A program made the translations under genes and the position numbers. From the NCBI GenBank assembly GCA_045634365.1, contig JAZRAC010000001.1, forward strand, positions 62,001 through 126,000: a stretch of DNA of 64,000 nucleotides. The letters run 5' to 3'. Of the stretch, positions 60,315-64,000 are shown in pieces. Below the pieces are notes generated by a model. That model was not told the origin of the DNA and searched no databases. It saw only the letters and a list, made by a program, of their open reading frames with translations. Each line of letters starts with the position of its first letter. The stretch's first letter is position 1. Origin of the DNA: HGM04593 sp045634365. Its GTDB lineage: Bacteria; Bacteroidota; Bacteroidia; Bacteroidales; Bacteroidaceae.

Positions 60315-61187
60315 TTAAGAGATTGGTACCAGGCGTCGCAACACCTGTTCGCCATAAGTTTTTGAAATAGGAATTTCCCTCACGTTGGGAACGCCAAGCT
60401 CCAAGAATAGATTTTCCTTTTCGCGACGCATAACCTTTACAAGGTCGAGGTTAACCATATAGGAGCGGTGGCAACGCACGATATTTGTGTCGGCAAGCTG
60501 TTCGCTAATCTCCTTCATAGTAATGCGCATAAGCTGTTTTTTTAGTTGCTCATTCTTCAAATACCAGATGCAGATATAGTTGTCGGCCGATTCTATATAT
60601 ATGAGATTCTCCTTTGCGACAGATAGTTGCAACACTCCGCGAGAGTCGCGTATCGAAATTAAGGCACTGGATTTAAAGCCTATATTCTCGTTCATCAGCT
60701 CTTTTAATTTGGCCGAGCGTTCCTGATAGGAGAAAAACAGAATACAAAGCAAATAGGGGATAAAAAGAATGAATAATGTATTTTCGAGAGCATTCTTGTA
60801 AATCTCCACAGGGTCCTGTGTGGGGCCCGTTTCGGTAAGTATTGCAAGCAGAGTGAAAGCTCCCGATAATAGCAGCAACTCCACAAATACCCAAATTGCA
60901 TATTGCAGATTGTTTATCTTTTTCCCCGGCTGTTGCGAGTAGGCATACATAATTATGCGGCTTATGGCAACCACAAACATTCCGATAGTAACCAGAATTG
61001 TCGACCAAGCAAGATAGAGCGACGATGACATTCCTTTATGTACCCAATTTATGGAACCAAAGGGCTTGAAGATATTTATAAACCCAATGGCAAACAGGGA
61101 AACAAAGAGCACCATTATAATCTGCTTCCTTTTTTCGAGCAGATATTTTGGCACATTCTTAAAAAGCACTGATGTATATTCGGTCAT
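60315..61187 (-). CDS. membrane-anchored LytTR-domain regulator
   Basis: A 290-aa protein with four membrane helices in residues 20-160 and a C-terminal LytTR DNA-binding domain at about 190-288 (LIYIESADNYICIWYL, ISEQLADTNIVRCHRSYMVNLDLV, EIPISKTYGEQVL). It has no receiver domain, so it is not a standard response regulator. The membrane part may itself sense an envelope signal. No partner kinase gene is nearby. Its targets are unknown. Confidence 0.88.
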   Translation of the reverse strand: MTEYTSVLFKNVPKYLLEKRKQIIMVLFVSLFAIGFINIFKPFGSINWVHKGMSSSLYLAWSTILVTIGMFVVAISRIIMYAYSQQPGKKINNLQYAIWVFVELLLLSGAFTLLAILTETGPTQDPVEIYKNALENTLFILFIPYLLCILFFSYQERSAKLKELMNENIGFKSSALISIRDSRGVLQLSVAKENLIYIESADNYICIWYLKNEQLKKQLMRITMKEISEQLADTNIVRCHRSYMVNLDLVKVMRREKENLFLELGVPNVREIPISKTYGEQVLRRLVPIS

Positions 61188-61354
61188 CTCTCGTGTGATA
61201 TTTTCGCAATGCGAAGGTACGAAAAAAATGTAATATAAATTATTTATTTAAGTTAAAGTTATAGATTGGTGCTTAAACAGGGTTATGGGTGATAAAAATA
61301 GTAGTAAATACCAAATTTAAACAAACTAATTCCGCTATTTTCGAAAAAACTGAC

Positions 61355-61362
61355 TATTTTTG
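61355..61362 (+). promoter_or_regulatory. -7 element of ftsE-lysC-lysA
   Basis: TATTTTTG fits TAnnTTTG. An in-frame ATG at 61370 lies 7 bases after it, and the preferred FtsE ATG at 61415 lies 52 bases after it. Confidence 0.4.
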
Positions 61363-61414
61363 TAAAATAATGCGTCGTACGGCTATTTTGTGCCGTTGGC
61401 CCAAAAAGAGAATT

Positions 61415-62137
61415 ATGGCAATTGTAAAATACAAGAATGTCGATATACACATCGATTCCAAGATAATTTTGGAGAATGTGACCTTCACCCTCGAAAAGGG
61501 AGAGTTTGCCTATATTATAGGTGCTGTCGGTTCGGGAAAGTCCACACTCCTTAAAACCATATATGGCGAAGTATCTATAACCGATGGCGAAGCAAGAGTA
61601 TTTGACGAATATAATGTATCGAAGTTAAGTAGCAAAAAACTGCAAGCCTTGCGCAAGCGTATCGGCATAGTGTTTCAGGATTTTCAACTGCTCACCGACC
61701 GCAACATACACGATAATCTCGATTTTGTGCTGCGTTGCACAGGTTGGAAGAGTGAGCGCGACCGCGAGAAACGCATCCGCGAGGTTCTTAACCTTGTGGA
61801 CCTTCCGCAAAAGGGCTATAAGATGCCTCACGAACTATCGGGTGGCGAGCAACAGCGCATAGTAATTGCCCGTGCCATACTTAACAAGCCTGAGCTTATT
61901 CTTGCCGATGAACCTACCGGCAATCTCGACAGCGACACAGGCAACAACATTATGCGTCTTTTGCACCGTATCTGCCGCGAAGAAAAGAGCGCAGTTCTAA
62001 TGATTACCCATAATGAACAATGGCTCACAGCTTACCCCGGTACCGAGTATCATCTTGCCGAATATAAGATGAACCTCGTACAGCGTACAGTTAACTGTGA
62101 TGCGCAAGAAATATCTCTGTTTAACGAAAATAATTAA
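61415..62137 (+). CDS. ftsE: cell-division ABC ATPase FtsE
   Basis: ATPase partner of FtsX, which activates septal peptidoglycan hydrolases. It has 240 aa from the ATG at 61415 (MAIVKYKNVDIHIDSKIIL). Walker A is GAVGSGKST, the Q-loop is GIVFQDFQLLTDRNIHDNL, the signature is LSGGEQQR, Walker B is LILADEPTGNLDSDTG. The text YGEVSITDGEARVFDEYNVSKL is typical of FtsE. FtsX is not next to it. An alternative start at 61370 would add 15 residues. lysC follows after 12 bp. Confidence 0.85.
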   Translation: MAIVKYKNVDIHIDSKIILENVTFTLEKGEFAYIIGAVGSGKSTLLKTIYGEVSITDGEARVFDEYNVSKLSSKKLQALRKRIGIVFQDFQLLTDRNIHDNLDFVLRCTGWKSERDREKRIREVLNLVDLPQKGYKMPHELSGGEQQRIVIARAILNKPELILADEPTGNLDSDTGNNIMRLLHRICREEKSAVLMITHNEQWLTAYPGTEYHLAEYKMNLVQRTVNCDAQEISLFNENN

Positions 62138-62149
62138 AAAATAAAGAAT

Positions 62150-63475
62150 ATGAAAGTATTGAAATTTGGAGGAACATCGGTCGGTTCGGCCGAGCGTATG
62201 CAAAATGTAGTTCGTCTTATTTCCGACGGCGAAACAAAAATAGTGGTACTATCGGCAATGTCGGGAACCACAAACTCGCTCATCGAGTTTACAAATTATT
62301 TGCGCAATGGCAATTCCAACGGTGCTTGTGAGCACGCAAACTTGTTGCTCGACAAATATCGTAAAACCATAAAGGGACTCTACGAAACAGAAGAGGCCGC
62401 TTCGGCAGCCACAGCAAAGGTAAATGAGATATTTGCCCACTTGCGCTCGTTGGCCTTTAAGCCCCTTGATATAAACCTTGAAAAAGAGATTGTAGCGCAG
62501 GGTGAGATTATTTCCACCAATATGGTAACCCTCTATATGCGCGAGAAGGGATTGGATGTGGAATTACTCAACTCCTTGGAGTTTATGCGTTTGGGTGCAA
62601 ATGGCGAGCCCGACCTTGGCTACATTCGCACCCATCTTCTTCCCCTTGTCGACCTTACAGCCAAAGGTCGCATATATATTGCGCAAGGTTTCATCTGCGT
62701 GAACGATGAAGGCTATATTGACAATCTGCAACGTGGTGGTAGCGACTACACAGCAACCCTTATCGGTGCCGCTGTTAATGCCGACGAGGTACAAATATGG
62801 ACAGATATTGATGGAATGCACAACAACGACCCCCGCATAGTAGATAACACCTCTCCCGTGCATCATCTTCACTTCGAGGAGTCGGCCGAGCTTGCATACT
62901 TCGGTGCAAAAATTCTGCACCCCACCTGCATCCTTCCTGCCAAGCTCACAGGCACTCCCGTGCGCCTTCTCAATACTATGGACCCATCGGCCGAAGGAAC
63001 ACTCATCAACAATAATCTCACCTGTCCCGGTGAAATTAAGGCAATTGCTGCAAAGGAGAATATCACTGCGATTAAGATAAAGTCCGACCGTATGCTCCTT
63101 GCCTATGGTTTCTTGCGTAAGGTGTTCGAGATTTTTGAAACTTATAAGACTTCGATAGATATGATATGTACATCCGAGGTTGGAGTCTCTGTATCTATCG
63201 ACGATGATAGAAAACTCGACCAAATAATCGGTGAATTACAGAAGTATGGCACAGTAACCGTAGACAAGAATATGTGCATAATCTGTGTTGTTGGCGACCT
63301 TAACTGGGAAAATATCGGTTTTGAGGCTCGTGCAATGGCTGCAATGAAGGATATTCCCGTGCGTATGGTCTCTTATGGCGGTAGCAACTACAATATCTCC
63401 TTCCTTGTACGCGAAGAGGACAAAGTGCGCGCTCTCCGCTCATTGAGCAACAATATTTTTACTACAAACAAATAG
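62150..63475 (+). CDS. lysC: aspartate kinase
   Basis: Phosphorylates aspartate for lysine, threonine, methionine and diaminopimelate. The 441-aa monofunctional enzyme starts MKVLKFGGTSVGSAERM. The kinase domain has QRGGSDYTATLIGAAVNADE and TDIDGMHNNDPR, and the C-terminal part holds two ACT domains (about 300-441) that usually bind a feedback inhibitor. No homoserine dehydrogenase is fused. It is followed 9 bp later by lysA. Confidence 0.95.
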   Translation: MKVLKFGGTSVGSAERMQNVVRLISDGETKIVVLSAMSGTTNSLIEFTNYLRNGNSNGACEHANLLLDKYRKTIKGLYETEEAASAATAKVNEIFAHLRSLAFKPLDINLEKEIVAQGEIISTNMVTLYMREKGLDVELLNSLEFMRLGANGEPDLGYIRTHLLPLVDLTAKGRIYIAQGFICVNDEGYIDNLQRGGSDYTATLIGAAVNADEVQIWTDIDGMHNNDPRIVDNTSPVHHLHFEESAELAYFGAKILHPTCILPAKLTGTPVRLLNTMDPSAEGTLINNNLTCPGEIKAIAAKENITAIKIKSDRMLLAYGFLRKVFEIFETYKTSIDMICTSEVGVSVSIDDDRKLDQIIGELQKYGTVTVDKNMCIICVVGDLNWENIGFEARAMAAMKDIPVRMVSYGGSNYNISFLVREEDKVRALRSLSNNIFTTNK

Positions 63476-63484
63476 CAGTCTGCA

Positions 63485-64000
63485 ATGAATGTGAAATTTC
63501 CGGTAGAAAAATTTGCTCGTAAGGAGACACCTTTCTACTATTACGATGTAGAGCTTCTGCGTAAGACGCTTGCCACAGCACTCGAAGAGGCCTTGAAGTA
63601 CGAGGGCTTCCACGTGCACTATGCAATAAAAGCAAACTTTAATCCACGCTTGTTACAGATTGTGAACGAAGCAGGCCTTGGTGCCGATTGTGTGAGTGGT
63701 GGAGAGGTTACAGCTGCACTTAACGCTGGTATTCCAGCCGAAAAAATTGTGTTTGCAGGAGTAGGTAAGACCGATAAGGAGATCTCTCTTGCGCTCGATG
63801 CAGGTATATTCTGCTTCAATATAGAATCGATCCCCGAGGTTGAAGCCATTGAAGCACTTGCCGCCGAGCGTGGGGTAGAGGCATCGGTTGCAATAAGAAT
63901 AAATCCGAATATTGGTGCGCACACACACGCCAATATTACCACCGGCCTTGCCGAGAATAAATTTGGTGTAAATTATGAGCAGCTCGACGAGGTAATAGAC
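63485..64000 (+). CDS. lysA: diaminopimelate decarboxylase, 5' part cut by window edge
   Basis: PLP enzyme that turns meso-diaminopimelate into lysine. The first 172 codons are present. They start MNVKFPVEKFARKETPFYYY, then VHYAIKANFNPRLLQI with the PLP-binding Lys, and ADCVSGGEVTAALNAG. AIRINPNIGAHTHANITTG continues the alanine-racemase-like barrel. It comes 9 bp after lysC, which supplies the same pathway. The C-terminal half lies beyond the window. Confidence 0.92.
   Translation, partial: MNVKFPVEKFARKETPFYYYDVELLRKTLATALEEALKYEGFHVHYAIKANFNPRLLQIVNEAGLGADCVSGGEVTAALNAGIPAEKIVFAGVGKTDKEISLALDAGIFCFNIESIPEVEAIEALAAERGVEASVAIRINPNIGAHTHANITTGLAENKFGVNYEQLDEVID

Overview
The window is a chromosomal segment of a Bacteroidales-type member of the Bacteroidota. 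The evidence is a fused LpxC-FabZ protein, the large Bacteroidota form of PurF (about 626 aa), a PorT-like outer-membrane barrel, PadR/PspC and LytTR regulators, few Shine-Dalgarno sites, and a recurring -7 promoter element of the Bacteroidota type (TAnnTTTG, here mostly TATCTTTG or TATCTTCG). I cannot place it below order. Nearly all genes are housekeeping genes. There is no prophage, CRISPR array or intact transposon. The left edge cuts a dipeptidyl-peptidase IV gene and the right edge cuts lysA.

Layout. 1-6 kb: partial S9B peptidase, a radical SAM protein, a truncated membrane-protein relic, and a PadR-PspC-PspC operon (minus). 6-14 kb (minus): the operon lpxD - lpxC/fabZ - lpxA - pRiA4b-type protein - miaA, preceded by purM - prfA - pyrF. 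14.1-20.5 kb: a small CxxC redox protein (minus), then a peptide transporter, S37 peptidase, ABC ATPase, Nif3-like protein and zinc-ribbon protein (plus). 20.5-22.5 kb: two AT-rich paralogous secreted proteins, a strong 6S RNA candidate, and an unusual tandem promoter array in front of glyA. 23.8-26.5 kb (minus): pyrB - pyrI - flavin reductase - outer-membrane barrel. 26.7-33 kb (plus): class A PBP - kdsB - inactive M16 protein - murB - MBL hydrolase. 33-39.4 kb (minus): lon - tgt - LptF/G permease - DEAD-box helicase. 39.5-41.6 kb: lipid kinase, trmN6 and tRNA-Thr(CGT), with a duplicated 5' half of the tRNA upstream. 41.7-47.2 kb: a leader or small RNA, then purF - carB. 47.3-50 kb: secreted M6 metalloprotease with a dockerin end. 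50-51.1 kb: a long AT-rich gap with DnaA-box-like sites. 51.1-59.5 kb: XRE regulator, pyrK - pyrD - acyltransferase, trmD (minus), P5-like protein, gyrA - TPR protein. 59.6-64 kb: purN and a LytTR regulator (minus), then ftsE - lysC - lysA (plus).

Metabolic themes. Much of de novo pyrimidine synthesis is here but scattered over separate transcripts (carB, pyrB/pyrI, pyrK/pyrD, pyrF). Only carA and pyrC are missing, and carA is also absent from the space between purF and carB. Purine and one-carbon genes (purF, purM, purN, glyA) recur. Lipid A and Kdo genes (lpxA, lpxC, lpxD, kdsB, LptF/G) and peptidoglycan genes (PBP, murB, lysC/lysA) form the envelope theme.

The least ordinary parts are non-coding: the 6S-like RNA, the glyA promoter repeats with dyads whose arms differ but stay complementary, the encoded 5' tRNA half, the promoter-plus-terminator unit before purF, and the 1.2-kb gap near 50.5 kb.
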